A DNA stretch of 64,000 nucleotides from Chondrus crispus (Eukaryota; Rhodophyta; Florideophyceae; Gigartinales; Gigartinaceae), in the NCBI RefSeq assembly GCF_000350225.1, contig NW_005178943.1:103301-167300 (forward strand), read 5' to 3'. A program made the position numbers and the translations under genes. Below are positions 21,473-32,863 of this stretch, in pieces (positions within the stretch are counted from its first letter, which is position 1; each line of letters begins with the position of its first letter). The notes under the pieces were generated by a model that worked only from the letters and a program-made list of their open reading frames with translations, was not told the DNA's origin and searched no databases.

Positions 21473-23083
21473 TCACTTGTTGCCATCCACGTGTTCCGCA
21501 CGACGACATTCGCTATCGTCGCTTCGTGACCTTTCACCGGTGGGACCGCTCCGTGATACTGTGTTCATTCCCACCAATGGCTTTTGGATTTGCAAGCCCG
21601 CCCTCACACTGTTGGTGCATGCTGTAGCTTTGGATCGCCTTTGCCATAGACGAGGATCAGGAGATACAGACCTGCTGCGACTTGTCGCGCTAAATCTAGA
21701 CTCTGGTGTCAAGGGTGAGGGTGGCACGCTGCTCGCAGCTGCTGCCAATGCTGCAAGAGGATTAGCGCCAACCTCGTCACCTAAAAGGCCACTGCTCATC
21801 CTCGTTTTTCGGAGGCTTTTCATGGGCTTACATGGAAGCGTAGAAGGGCCAGTGTTCTTCGAACCGTACGATAAAAGTCGAGAACTTCGGCGCACTGGTG
21901 GTGCAATGCGAACATCTCTAGCTGCAATGGTTTCTGGACTATTTAAAGTTCTTTGGTCGGTAGAAGTGGGTGACATCATCGACCGCATCGGCGAGGGTAC
22001 CACCACCTTCGGCATGGGAGACCCAGACAGACCGCACCCTGGCGAGGCGACAACAGGACTATTCGCTTCATTAGGGAACAGAGGAGCAGGGAATAGAGGA
22101 GCACTGCGGTTCGCGCAGAGATGAGGTGAGGAGGTCTGAAGGGGAACGCTGTCTCCAAGAACGTTGCGAGCAACAGGAGCTGACATTTGGAGCTTTGCGT
22201 TCTGCGCTTTCACTGCTTCCGAGCCGTACAATGCAGGTCCGATGTTCACATGTTGAACATATGGTACGCTCCACGTCAGTAGTTCCTTCCTCGAATGTGC
22301 GACTAGTGTAGATATTTGCAGCTTAGAGTCGCGTTTTGGAGTGATTGGAGATGAAGCAGTGTACGGACTCGGTACACCAGATGTTGGCAGATCGTGGTAA
22401 GACGACGAGACCCCGGACGGAGTGGCATATCCAGTATGCACAGAGAGATCCGCTTCACTCTTGAAATCATGGTGCAACTTGTGTCCCTGGGCACTCCCGA
22501 GAGTAGCCACAACTTCAGCTTCAGTGGCTCGAAGAGCAGCCTCACGTCGTTGGCGCTTACGCAGCATGGAATTCCAATGATTCTTCACGCAATTGTCTGT
22601 ACGGCCAGGAAGTTGTTGAGCTATTGTAACCCACTTGTTTCCGATCTTCGCATGTGTTTCACGAAGAATACGTTCCTCTTCGGGCGACCACGGATCCCGA
22701 CGGATACCTGGCTTCAACTGATTGAGATATCTTTCGCGGCATTGCTTCCCAGTGCGATTTGTCAACTGAGAAGCGACGCGACTCCAAGTCTTAGACGCAG
22801 AGATGGACGGGGGCACCGCAGATTCTTTTTTCACTAGCTCAACTAACCTCGCGTCTTCTTGAGGCGTCCAACTGGCACTTCGGCGACTCCAACCCTTTTG
22901 ACCGGTCGCACGGCTAGTTCCAGAAGCATTTGCCGGTGGGGGCATGGTGGATGACGTCGGAGCCCTCCGAACTCGCTTCTGAGAGGCAGGTTTTGGAGGG
23001 AGATTGGCGCGCGCTTGAGATCCAGAGCTTAGACGAGAGCTTCGAGGATCTCCAGAGCCCGCACCTTTTTTTCCTGTGCCCAT
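21473..23083 (-). CDS. R2R3-type MYB transcription factor
   Basis: 536 aa, one exon, from ATG at 23083 to TGA. Two MYB repeats: R2 about residues 70-124 (SWTPQEDARL, WSRVASQLTNRTGKQCRERYLNQL) and R3 about 129-175 (DPWSPEEERILRETHAKIGN, WVTIAQQLPGRTDNCVKNHW), each with its spaced Trp residues; the first recognition helix has the animal c-MYB-like GKQCRERY. The N-terminus is basic and Ser/Pro-rich, the remaining 350 residues are Ser/Pro-rich and probably disordered with many SP sites. It should act in the nucleus as a sequence-specific DNA-binding regulator; R3's GRTDNxxKNHW is that of the classic animal and plant MYBs. Targets cannot be read from the sequence. It is flanked by long non-coding stretches. 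Confidence 0.93.
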   Translation of the reverse strand: MGTGKKGAGSGDPRSSRLSSGSQARANLPPKPASQKRVRRAPTSSTMPPPANASGTSRATGQKGWSRRSASWTPQEDARLVELVKKESAVPPSISASKTWSRVASQLTNRTGKQCRERYLNQLKPGIRRDPWSPEEERILRETHAKIGNKWVTIAQQLPGRTDNCVKNHWNSMLRKRQRREAALRATEAEVVATLGSAQGHKLHHDFKSEADLSVHTGYATPSGVSSSYHDLPTSGVPSPYTASSPITPKRDSKLQISTLVAHSRKELLTWSVPYVQHVNIGPALYGSEAVKAQNAKLQMSAPVARNVLGDSVPLQTSSPHLCANRSAPLFPAPLFPNEANSPVVASPGCGLSGSPMPKVVVPSPMRSMMSPTSTDQRTLNSPETIAARDVRIAPPVRRSSRLLSYGSKNTGPSTLPCKPMKSLRKTRMSSGLLGDEVGANPLAALAAAASSVPPSPLTPESRFSATSRSRSVSPDPRLWQRRSKATACTNSVRAGLQIQKPLVGMNTVSRSGPTGERSRSDDSECRRAEHVDGNK

Positions 23084-25476
23084 GGGATCAACGTAATGTC
23101 AACGAAGATACTAGCGGTACCTTGCAGCCTTCTGTACAGTTGAGCAGATCTGGCCAAGGACAAAAAGCGCACTATAGGAGCGATTGCAGAGTTGATTTCC
23201 TCTGAGGAGACTAAATGCCAGGTGCTTATTGTCGTGCAAAGGAATTAGTGCTACTAATCGGAAGAAAACTTGATCACACGGGACGTCCAGCAAGAAAAAA
23301 TCGTCATATCATGACGGAAACTCTTGCCTAAGCCACGAAAGCACAATTCTAGGTATCAATGAAAGCTAACGACAGAACCGCTGCTTGTCTCAATGAAAGC
23401 TTGGCAGCCTGTCGAAGCTCGAGCAAACAGCTGACCGTCCTTGATGGAGACTAAGGGTGAATGCGTAAGGGTAATACTGAACACGGTCAGGGAATAGGGG
23501 CAAGGATAGGTCGAAAAAGCGGATAGCAGGGCTGGAAGATTCGGAGGGCGAGTAGAGAAGCGTGGTTGTTGTCTTGGGGGTGTGCAGGCAACAAAAGGGG
23601 AGGGCAAGATGGAAGGCAGGCAAGACCGCGTCTTGCGGCTCGGAGGATGGAGAGGGGGGAGCGGCGGGGAAGTGGGGGTCGGGGGATGGAAGAGGCCGGC
23701 GGAGTGGGTTACAGACAGCAAACCGGGTTTGATGGCGGGAGAGATAACTGTGTTGCGGCCGGGGCACAGGCGGAAATCGTTGATATGTTGAAGGGGAGGG
23801 GCGGACCAAAAGTGTGTCGGCTGATGCGGTACCAAGCCCCGCCCGCGGTCCCGGTCCAACTCGTGCGGCACCACTGGTGCAATTGAATACTGAATATTTT
23901 TCTCGATTTTAAGCATGTTTCCTTTTCTTTCGTTTCTGTCCTCCATTGTTAACTCCTCGTCGATGTATAGAAATTTCATTATTCGGGCAATGGCACTGAA
24001 TTAAAGGATGCAGCAGAAAAGTTGTCTGATATCTATCCGATCAAGCGTTATATTAACAAAACATTTGCGAATTTTATTTCTTTTCAACTTTGATGTCCAC
24101 GATTTATATTTTTTTATAGAAGGTTGACTCGTTTTATTTATTTATTTATTTTCTGAAGTTAGAACTGAATAGAAAGCACTCTACACGTGTACACAATGTC
24201 TTTATGACACAGTTATAAAATTGGCCTAAAGGAAAATTCTTACTGTAAGCCCAGCTTCTTTTAAACACCTTATGTGCATCAGCTAGTTCATTTTCGCTAG
24301 AATGGACGAGCGAGTGCTTTATCCATGGTGATGGCCTTTTAGTTGCAAAAACAGAAGTGAAACGGCAAGTGGCGTTCTCTAGAAAAAAAGGAAATAACTT
24401 TTGTCTTCACATGAGGACTAACGGTCCGATCGAAAGTGGGTTGACGGGAATTATCAAGAGAGACGGAACTCTCAAAAAAACTCAAGGTACTTTGACAGGA
24501 TCTGCAAAGAGATAACTGATTGCCGGTGAGGAAAGTAACAGAAACAGTGTCTTTGAAGTTGTATCACTGGTGCTCAGACTGCTGAAGTATATAGGCATCA
24601 GATTTGAAAGATTTTAAGCGTGCATACATACGGGACAAATGCAATGAGTGGGAGTAGCTCTGTTGTCAGACCCCAGAAAGGAAAACGCTTCTGACGCTGA
24701 TTGTTGCCGTCAGCGACAGCGAGCTAGCCAGAATCTTGTTGGGAGCTACATGCAGAGTCACGTCGTCGATGTGTTCAAAGCACAACGCCCGTTACATGGG
24801 GGCGCAGTCATCTGCAATTTGGTGGCCGAGTTTGAAAAAAAACAGAAACGAAAAGAAGTGAGGTGAGAGAGCGAGCCATGACAAATGCAGATCACGCACT
24901 CGAAGAGAGCACGCTCCTAGGCCGTCTTCCACTCTGCAGACAGTTTAGCGTTCAGCCAACACGCCTTTCATCATGCTGTACGATATTGGGACAGTAGAGT
25001 ATGTGGAAGCCGTGATGCTTCCACTACCCTTGGGTACTGTGCAGTACCAAGGGTACCCTTGCAAGGGCACCCTTGCAAGGGCACCCTTGGTACTGTACTA
25101 GCCAGAGTTTTCTGCTGTCCTGCATGCTGCTCTGCGCTTGTCAAAACAATTATAAATCACTTTTTGGGGAGGAGCTCTCACGCTGTAATGAAAAGAATAA
25201 CACTTTTCATTATGCTTGCCTTATTTCAGGTGATCACTAAAATCGACATGAAGCCAGGCCCCACAAGCCGTACCCGTATGGCCCCTTGTGGAGGGCTCAG
25301 AATTCTTCAACTTTAGTCTCCAAGCCGGCCCGTGAAGTGATCACTTGCTTCCCTGTAATTCTGAAACAGAGCATTTTACTGCTGGAAATTTTCTCGACTG
25401 GGGAAGTCGACAACTGCTCTGAAGTGTTATCATTAATTAACGGATCTCGACTGTATACAGTATATCCCTACTATTC
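23084..25476. other. Long intergenic region, no gene supported
   Basis: MYB upstream region, then GC-rich 23.4-23.9 kb with Pro-rich shadow ORFs, then AT-rich sequence (24.0-24.5 kb, including an ATTTATTTATTTATTT run near 24136). Short ORFs such as 24648-24866 have no domain. Confidence 0.5.
25018..25100. repeat. Nested palindromes of the GTACC-AAGGG motif
   Basis: The stretch alternates CAAGGGTACCCTTG and CAAGGGCACCCTTG units between ACCCTTGGGTACTGT on the left and CCCTTGGTACTGTAC on the right, forming overlapping inverted repeats. It is the densest copy of a motif dispersed in the window. Confidence 0.85.
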
Positions 25477-25480
25477 TTAA

Positions 25481-27276
25481 ATACGAAAATTCGTATGGTA
25501 GGAGATTTCTGAAAATGATACCCCTTATCGTTATGTACGCAAAATCGTATACAACGCCCTGAAAAGGGGCTAGAGAAAGCCCAAGTTGTCTTTCCGCTCG
25601 CTTGTCTTGGCTGCTTCCGTCAACTGTAAGTTGTAAAACGTGCTGTAAAGTGCCTGTCTTGAGTTCAAGGGCCGGCGAGTTGACGTCAGCATCGAGTTGT
25701 AGGCTCGATCGTGCACATGTTCGGGATTACAATTCGACATCGAATCCATTTCAACCGGCATGGCCGAAGTCAGTGAAGATGCAGCTCCAGTCGTAGCTGT
25801 GAGTGAAGGGAGAGAGCACGGGCCAAGAGGAGGCTCCCTAAGCGCTGATACAGACGTTCAAAGACAAAGGGTTCCAACTGCTGGTGAGGGAAGGGGGGTT
25901 AGGCGTGGAGGTAGAGGTCGTGGAAGAGGAGCGAGACGAGGGCGTGGAGGCGGCAGATTAAGGAGTGCGAATGGCAGTCAAATAGGAGGTATTGATGGGG
26001 CAACGCAGTATAGGGCGAACATGCGTGCTTCTACCCAAAGTTTAAAGTGGGAGCAAAAAATCGTTACCCAAGTTCTGAAGACGGTTGGGGTCAATGCTTT
26101 TCTTGCTTGGCGAATGTTGGGGTGCAAAGTTTTGCTCTGTTCTTCTTCGTCTTTTGGTGGTCTTGATAAATTTAGAGACGCTCTCAACCGATGCCAGTCG
26201 TTGGCAGATTTATTGCTGATGTATCTGGGGATCTACTACAACATGCAGACAACCTACAAAAGAACGAACAAAATGGAGAGAAAGGTGATCACAGTGGCAC
26301 TGTCACAGTAGTTATAGGGGATGAAGACGCGAAGGAGTTGTCCCGAAAAGCTTTATTGAGGAAGCGGTGTCGTTTGTTGTGGTTCAATCATCAAAGCGGA
26401 CGAAAGCTTAGAATTAATGTGCAAGAGCACCCGCCTTGCTCTACAGGGAAAGACGTGTGGTGTGCTTTGTGTGGAAATGTGAAGCATAATGAGGACAAAT
26501 GGCGTGGAAGGCGGACTGGTATTAAGCGCGGGACATGTCATGTACATTTATGTACAAAGACGCATACAGGACAGAGAGTGAGTTGCTGGAATATTTGGCA
26601 TAATACAATGACTCTTACCCCTCGTGCGACGAGTCCCCACAAAAACAGGTTTGGTAATTCGTCCCGGCATTCTACTACACCTGATCAGAGTGAAGCCAGG
26701 CGCCCTGAGATTCCGAGCCTAAACGTTGAGTCACTCCCTCCCAGTGAGAATGAAAACCGGGAAGCCACAGCGTCAGCGAGGACTAGCCTCAGGAAGAGGA
26801 AGAGACGTACGTAGAACAGTGTTTATTGCGCTTGCATCACCAACAATAGATGAAAAGACTTTTCAATTGATAAACATGTGCTTCAATTGGCCTGTTTAGA
26901 TAGATGTGAGTCCTTGATTGCGCTTTCTAATGAAGATTAAAGGCAACGGTAGCAAATAGAAGTAATCTGAGCCTAACGAAATGGATGGGGACTTCTCTTT
27001 TTCCAATCTTTGCCATCACAACAGACAATCCTTATATACGAATTATCGTATACAAGGCTAGTTTTGGGGTCAATACGGATGTCCAATATGCCCTCCAGAG
27101 GCCTTCGATACACGATATTTTCTTTAAAAGTAATGCTATAGGGCCTTTTGTTGCCATCCAAGGAGGGCATAGCTTGAAGCACAGCACCGAAGATGGCGAT
27201 GCGGCTCAGTTATGACACTTCAAAGTTCTGTATACGATATTTCGTATGCATGAAAAAACTGTCGAGATATCGTATT
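25481..27276 (+). mobile_element. PiggyBac-like element, non-autonomous
   Basis: The left end follows a TTAA (25477-25480), the piggyBac target, with ATACGAAAATTCGTAT and, 45 bases further in, TACGCAAAATCGTATACA. The right end read inward has AAAATACGATATCTCG and then ATACGAAATATCGTATACA, the same outer-inner layout. The right TTAA is not intact (TTTT). A further ATACGAATTATCGTATAC copy lies at 27037-27054. The interior codes a piggyBac C-terminal protein. Confidence 0.55.
25760..26814 (+). pseudogene. PiggyBac transposase C-terminal part with RG-rich N-terminus, frameshifted
   Basis: ORF 25760-26311 begins with an RG-rich region (RGRGRGARRGRGGGRLRS) and then IGGIDGATQYRANMRAST, KWEQKIVTQVLKTVGVNAFL, the segment that follows the catalytic core in piggyBac transposases. 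After a frame change near 26190 the ORF 26191-26814 continues to a Cys/His-rich zinc-binding tail (WCALCGNVKH, RGTCHVHLCTKTHTG, SCWNIWH) and a basic end. The catalytic Asp region is absent, so it cannot transpose. It is either a deletion derivative or an RNA/DNA-binding fragment; the RG-rich head is unlike usual piggyBac. Family call rests on pattern. Confidence 0.55.
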
Positions 27277-27617
27277 TTTTCAGCGACGGTTGAGTGCAGG
27301 TCATGCTTCTTTTTCCATTTGTGGCGCAGGAGGGCCTGCCTTTCTTGTTTTTGCCTTTCACAAAACAGACCAAGGGCTCGATTGATGTGTACAGGGGGGG
27401 CCTCCGTAATAGTGCGCTCTTTGTTAGTACATTTACGTCAATAGTGCGCTTTTCAGGCCATGTCAACGATTCTGAAACGTGTACAACTGTACGCTTGATA
27501 TGCCAGCAATGCAGCTGTAGCGAGCCTTAGAACCCACGCCGCCGCTTGTTCCCCGAGAAGACATCTGCGGTATCAGCCACCACCGGCATCCTTATCTGCA
27601 CTGCCGTGCTCATCATC

Positions 27618-28154
27618 ATGGCAAACGTGAGCTCATCGAAACCGAAAGCACAGCGCAAAAGATTATCGTTGGCACAGAAAGGAAAAGTCCTTGAATCTCT
27701 TGAGAATGGGGAAACAGTTTATGGAGTTGCTGCATCTTTTCGTTGCAGTGTGCGCCTTGTGCAGAAGATTAGAACTGAATCGGCGTTACTTCAAAGAAAA
27801 ATGCAAGAGCGTAGCCACAACATGCAGCTCAAAATCTTTTCAGCTGCGCGGTTCCCAGACATTGACCGTTCGCCGTTCGACTTTGTTCACATTGCTCGAG
27901 CAGCGAAACTGCCGATCTCTGCTGCCACACTGCAGCAACGTACCTTACGGATCCGAGACAAAATGCTCCAGCAACAGTTACCTCATGATCAGCAGAGTAG
28001 ACTGCAAAATTCACAGGGGCAGGTCAGGGTTTGGGCCGTGCGAAACGCGCATTTTTTGATGCTTATTACCCTTCCCCGGGAGCTTGATTTGGGGCGGGGT
28101 TTATTTTGGGCAGCGTTATTATTTACCTATGCCAAACGTCCTTCTGGCACTTGA
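27618..28154 (+). pseudogene. N-terminal half of a pogo/jerky-type transposase
   Basis: From ATG at 27618: a psq-type helix-turn-helix (KRLSLAQKGKVLESLENGET, YGVAASFRCSVRLVQKI) and a CENP-B-type second DNA-binding domain (RSPFDFVHIARAAKLPISAA, RIRDKMLQQ). The DDE catalytic domain does not follow; the frame runs into unrelated sequence and stops at 28152. It lies 226 bp inside the left TIR of the composite and was probably its transposase. Confidence 0.65.
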
Positions 28155-28330
28155 GACCCATCCAAAGCGGGCCAAGTGCTTCGTATCATGCTAAGGAACA
28201 TCTTGAATTAAACTGCTTTCGAAAAAAGGCGGGTCGATCCGTGATAGGACTCTTCAAATAAAAAGGGAGTGGTAGAAATCGATAGATTGCTCGCCATCAA
28301 CCGCGGGATTGCCTCGAGATTCCTCTCTCG

Positions 28331-29920
28331 ATGCGGCGTGAAACGCTTCTGGCGAACCGTAAACAAGTACGTGACCGAGATTTAGCGGAGAGAAGAAAAA
28401 AAGCAGCTGAAATGATCTGCAAGAGGCATTCTGTCCGCCATGTTGCGGAAATTTGTGGAATCTCAAAAGGAACTGCAGGACGCATTGCAACTAGTATTAA
28501 CCCAAAATACCACCAGTCCCTTGCAAAGCTGGTTGATCCTGCTGACAATCAGCCTCGTAAAAAGACAGTATGGACACTTGAGGAGGCTGTAATGCTCAAC
28601 GATAAAATAAAAAGTGCCGGTTTGCATGGGTTTTCGGTCGACAAGAACACAATGAAAGCCACTTTACAAAAATTGGCAGCTGATGGTCCTGGTTACAAGA
28701 ATTCCACTCCTTCTGATGCTGCAATACGTACACATAAAATCCTGAATCGTGATATAACCTGTCGCAAAGCAGAAAAAAGATGCTGGAAAGCTTGGTGCAG
28801 AAAAGTTTGAACATGTCAACACTTTTGCCAAATGTATAGGTGATGTCAAAAGAAGGCATCCCAAAATTTTTAACGATCCGAAAAGACTATGGAATATGGG
28901 CGAAAAACATGTAGACGGGGAGTTCGGTCGTCGCATAAACACCTTAAGGTTTTTATGCGACGACCAAACTCCCTGTTAGTGAATTCACTAATGCAAGTTC
29001 TCACCACGGTGGGTTTAAGTCCGTCCAAAGGGGTTCCGGGAAACACGTCACAGCGGTGCTTGCAGCTTCTGCAAGTGGACATATGGAACCAATTTTCTGC
29101 ATTGCTGCGGGGAACTATACCACGGAAGATTGTATCAAACGATACCTTAAACATGATAATGGGGCTCCACACTGGCTACCACAATCGGGGTGGTTTCCAA
29201 GCAAATTTGTGCTTCTGTGCACGCAAAATGGATCTATTAAGAAGCAGACGCTTCCAATGTTTCTCAAGCATTTTGATAAATATGTGCGGCAGATCTTGCA
29301 TCGAAACGTAGCGGTAGCGCTTTTCTTTGATGGACACTCCTCTTGCAATAGCATCGAATGGGTGCAGAAGGCGCAGAAGCGCAACATTGAGGTGCTTCTA
29401 TTGCCAGCGACCACTTCCCATTTTTTGCAGCCTTGTGAGGACGAAATCAACAAAACGTTCCAAAGGGCAGAGAGAAAAATCAGGGATGATGTCATGGGAA
29501 TGGTCGCCACAAATGTGCACGCGACTGGATTCAAGATAAAACTGGCGGTCGCTGGAAGCGCCGCAATTTCTGCTCAGAACGTACGCGATTCCATTATTAA
29601 CACTGGCATGTGGCCTGTAGATTTTTGTTTCGCAAACAGAATGAGGGAACGAAAGGGAAGTACAGAAAGTCGAAGAGCAGGTCCAGGGAATTACTAATAA
29701 AGGACTGGCAAATCGGTTGACCAGCGTCTGCCTTCGTCACAGCGATGCGCGAACGTTTGAAGACATCAAGCGGATTGTAAGGAATGAGTCGCGGCCCAGT
29801 GCTTTCATTGAAGCGATATCGAGGGTTCTCAGGGACAATCAAACAGTAAGTTCTATACTGCGACGAATAAATCCTTTGCGTACTGTGAGTGTGGGTAAGT
29901 GCACAAAGAAGGTTCTTTGA
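28331..29920 (+). pseudogene. Pogo-type transposase, frameshifted and with a mutated catalytic site
   Basis: ORF 28331-28810 gives HTH domains (ICKRHSVRHVAEICGISKGT and WTLEEAVMLNDKI). After a frame change near 28790 comes FEHVNTFAKCIGDVKRRHPK and RLWNMGEKHVDGEFG, where GEK stands for the usual DET, so the first catalytic Asp is lost. A 56-bp palindrome follows, then stops. The frame 29056-29697 continues with FFDGHSSCNSIEW (second Asp), LPATTSHFLQPCEDEINKTF (third acidic site) and GMWPVDF. At least three frame breaks. It is inactive. Its C-terminal part is closely related to the fragment at 13.7-14.5 kb. Confidence 0.75.
28918..28973. repeat. 56-bp palindrome without loop inside the transposase remnant
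   Basis: Arms 28918-28945 and 28946-28973 match at 26 of 28 positions around the centre ACCTTAAGGT. It lies in the transposase coding region just after the first catalytic site. Confidence 0.9.
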
Positions 29921-29941
29921 TGTGGGGCACCCACCGCTTGC

Positions 29942-30663
29942 TTGAAAGTTGGGAACCTTGTTCAGATTAGAAAGAAGAAGAAGGAGGCAGCACGGGCGGC
30001 GGCAAATAATAAAGAGCTGCAGACGGAGGGGCGCGCCAGGCAGAAGGTGTTAGATGAGAAAGAAAGAGTGCCTGCTCGCTTGGAAAGGGAAGAACTCAAA
30101 AAAGCGAGCGATGGAGAAAGTGGGGAGGAGTGCTGGGAAGGATCTGGTAAAGCGCGCAAAGGTTGCGGAGTGTGGTATAACTATTTTCGTCCCGACCACT
30201 CGGAAACGAGGGGGGTCAGAGGTAAGGGAGCGCGCCCCGCTGGGTAACCCATGCACGAACGCAAACCGTACGGAAGGACTCGAAAAGAGGGAAGACTCAC
30301 GTGGCCCGTGACGCGCAGCCGGTCGGTAGTGTTAGATCCGGACGGCCGGTCACGGGTTAGAAGCCTGAGCCTAAAAGAGGAACCGGAACGGCATAGCAAT
30401 TAGCCGTAAAGGGAAGGGAAGCGAGTCTGCCTCCCGTTTCCTGGAACGGGGCAGGTGCTCCCGGTCTTAACCCCTAAGTGGGACGCCAGGACACCTGTCC
30501 CGCTACAGTAGCTGTTACATACTGTATACCAGCTACTGTGCTAAATTGGCTAATTTGTACCATTAACCACTAATTGCTAATTACTTACCGGACGGGTGGC
30601 ACACGTGTGCCCGTGGCCACGACCGGCGCCAAAGGTTATGCCACGTGTGCGCCGTGGGGGTAC
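29942..30663. other. Transposase tail fragment and AT/GC-mixed flank
   Basis: 29942-30247 encodes a Lys/Glu-rich tail (EKERVPARLEREELKKASDG) like the C-terminus at 14249-14524 and is probably the end of the pogo remnant before it. 30250-30663 has no ORF; its TAATTA and CACGTGTGC stretches resemble the 10.5-10.7 kb LTR flank. Confidence 0.4.
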
Positions 30664-30665
30664 TA

Positions 30666-32861
30666 CAATGATCACCGTAATTAGTGGGGACCGGACTAAT
30701 TCTGAACCTGGGTTTTAGAGGCCGTGACTGTGAATAGTCCGGTCCTGACTATTTATGAATCTAGACTATTTACGGTGTGATTCTTAAATAATCGGGACCA
30801 GACTATTTTACCAGTGCAAAAATACTCTAGATCAGTTGACAATCTGATGAAAGGACAACTTGTCACGCGATGGGCTCACCGTTGAAATGATTGCGATGCT
30901 TTGCGATGATCGCTTGCAGGGGCAAAAACAGTTGCTTCTTCTCCCACTGCCCGTTGACATTCAAGGACATCCCAGTGCGTATCATCGCTTTTCGTGCATA
31001 TGTCAGACCGGCCTTATCGCGCTGCGCATTGACATCCTGGACTGCTTCAGCGGCCATCTGCAAAAAGAATGTTTTGCCAGGATTTTTCAACTTTCCACTC
31101 GCTCCCTCACCACTCCCCATCCATTCCCCTCTTGCCATTAGACCCACTTTATACGCATCCCACCTGCTCCTCCATGCGTCTTTAAGTTTATATATGACGA
31201 ACGAATCCGCAGATTGTACCAGATCAGTGGCGTTCGCGGGAAGCTTCCTCAAGACAGTGTTGATGTCCCGACGGCATTTAGACACTGCTTCAGTTTCAAT
31301 GTGCCCCGAGCAGTTGTCAACAAAGAGGGTCCGATTCCGGCCGTAGATGTCCCTCCTGATTGCCCTCGGCTCCGCAAGCCACTCGGCGAACACACGACCA
31401 TCCATCCATCCCTTACGACCTGAGCAATAGCAGACACCGGTAAAATCGTCTGGTACACCTCGTATTGGATAAGAGCAGTTCGGATTCTGGAAAATTAGCA
31501 TTGGCGCCTCTATCCTTGCATGAACACCACCCGTTACTCTTACCATCATAGTTATCCCTTCATCGCCGGAAACAACATCTGCATATTTCACAGACTCCTG
31601 GCCACGTAATCCAATAGTTCTCCCGTTGTCCATATTAAACAAAAAGTGCGTTTCGTCCGCGTTCTCGACTAAATCTTCAACTAAGTCTCCAGCCATAAAC
31701 CCTCGCTTTAGAGTCCCAAGATGGTACGTCACATTCTATTCTATGAACAATTGCTTGTCGGGACTTACGGAAAAGTTGCCAGCCTGGCGTCTTATGACCA
31801 AGTCATGGGCAGCCATGAACGTCTGGACCCATCTTACAGTAATTAGTTCGGCGATTAGGGCTCCTCTTACGAGCGTGGTGTGGTTAAAAGAAGCGTCAGG
31901 ATCTGCCGTTTGGATCAAGCTTTTTGCGGCACAGACTAGGAAGGACGGACTGAGCTTTACATTCATGGAGTGCAGCCGATCAAACTCCCCTTTCAGAGCT
32001 ACATATAAATCTTTCACTCACTGTTCCCTCTTTCGTCCACGTTCATTAACAGCCTTATTGTTCTTCCGTTTTCGGCCTTGACTCCCCGTTGACGACAGAT
32101 TACCCAGCCAACGCCCGGGAGCAGATAGACTGATGTACTTGGATCTGTTTTTCCACAAAAAAGAAACCTTGCCGTGGTTAGTTTTGTAGCTGTCCGGGAA
32201 TATATGAGGGAAATTCCGCAAGGCCATAGCCGGAAGACCGTTTTGCCTTGTTTCATTGGCTTGGGACAGCATCCATTGAATCACAGTTCTGCGCTGTCTG
32301 ATTGTAGAAACAATCTGCCGTTTTCGGCCTTGGGAGACGATATTGGCTGTGTCGGAGACCAGTAAGGCGCTGGATTGGTGATTAGTTTCGGGCGTGGGGC
32401 TCGGGGACACTGGGAGTCGTGCTGCTATCGCGGTCGCCAAGGACCGTTCAATAGGTCACTAGGTTGGCATTGCGCTTGCTGGAGGTGCTCAGGATGTGAA
32501 CCACTTGAGGGAAGGGGAAAGATCAGTGGTGAAAGAGAGGGGATCGGTGGTACATGGAAAGAAAAGGTCGATGTGTCGGTATGGGCTGATGGTGATCACC
32601 AAATGTGCGATCAAAACATGTGACCAAAAAATATGGACGGCAAAATTGCACAGTAAGCAATTCCAGGAATGTGTAAATTCACTCTGTATGATCCGATGGC
32701 CACGTACCGTGACACAGGGACCCCTATGTGAAACAGGGAGGCGTAGATGATTACAGTACGGTATCATGAATCTGGGGGTTCTGAACAGTAAATAGTCCGG
32801 ACTGGACCAATTTTGAACCAAAACTAATTAGGGTATCAGGACTAATTACCGTGATCAGGTG
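30666..32861 (-). mobile_element. Pogo/Tc1-type DNA transposon, 2.2 kb, with TIRs
   Basis: Left CAATGATCACCGTAATTAGT (30666) and right read inward CACCTGATCACGGTAATTAG (from 32861), both flanked by TA (30664-30665, 32862-32863). Subterminal TAATTAGT and ACTATTT-type blocks with AGTCCGG recur in both ends. It contains one minus-strand transposase frame. It is a sister family of the element at 10804-13582. Confidence 0.8.
30863..32440 (-). pseudogene. Pogo/DDE_1-type transposase with only two in-frame stops
   Basis: One reading frame of 526 codons from 32440 to TGA at 30863, broken only by TGA at 32020-32018 and TAG at 31738-31736; no frameshift. N-terminal part: RQRRTVIQWMLSQANETRQN and a Lys/Arg-rich linker; middle: ALKGEFDRLHSMNVKLSPSF, a CENP-B-like segment; catalytic part: NADETHFLFNMDNGRTIG, TLFVDNCSGH, VQSADSFVIYKLKDAW, giving the three acidic residues. 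The C-terminus SLNVNGQWEKKQLFLPLQ matches the other copy. Both stops can come from one transition (CGA to TGA, CAG to TAG), so the element died recently. Minus strand relative to the window. Confidence 0.85.
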
Positions 32862-32863
32862 TA

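Noticed and set aside
23356-23979. 207-codon minus-strand Pro/Ser-rich ORF
   Set aside because: Composition is that of a GC-rich shadow; no motif.
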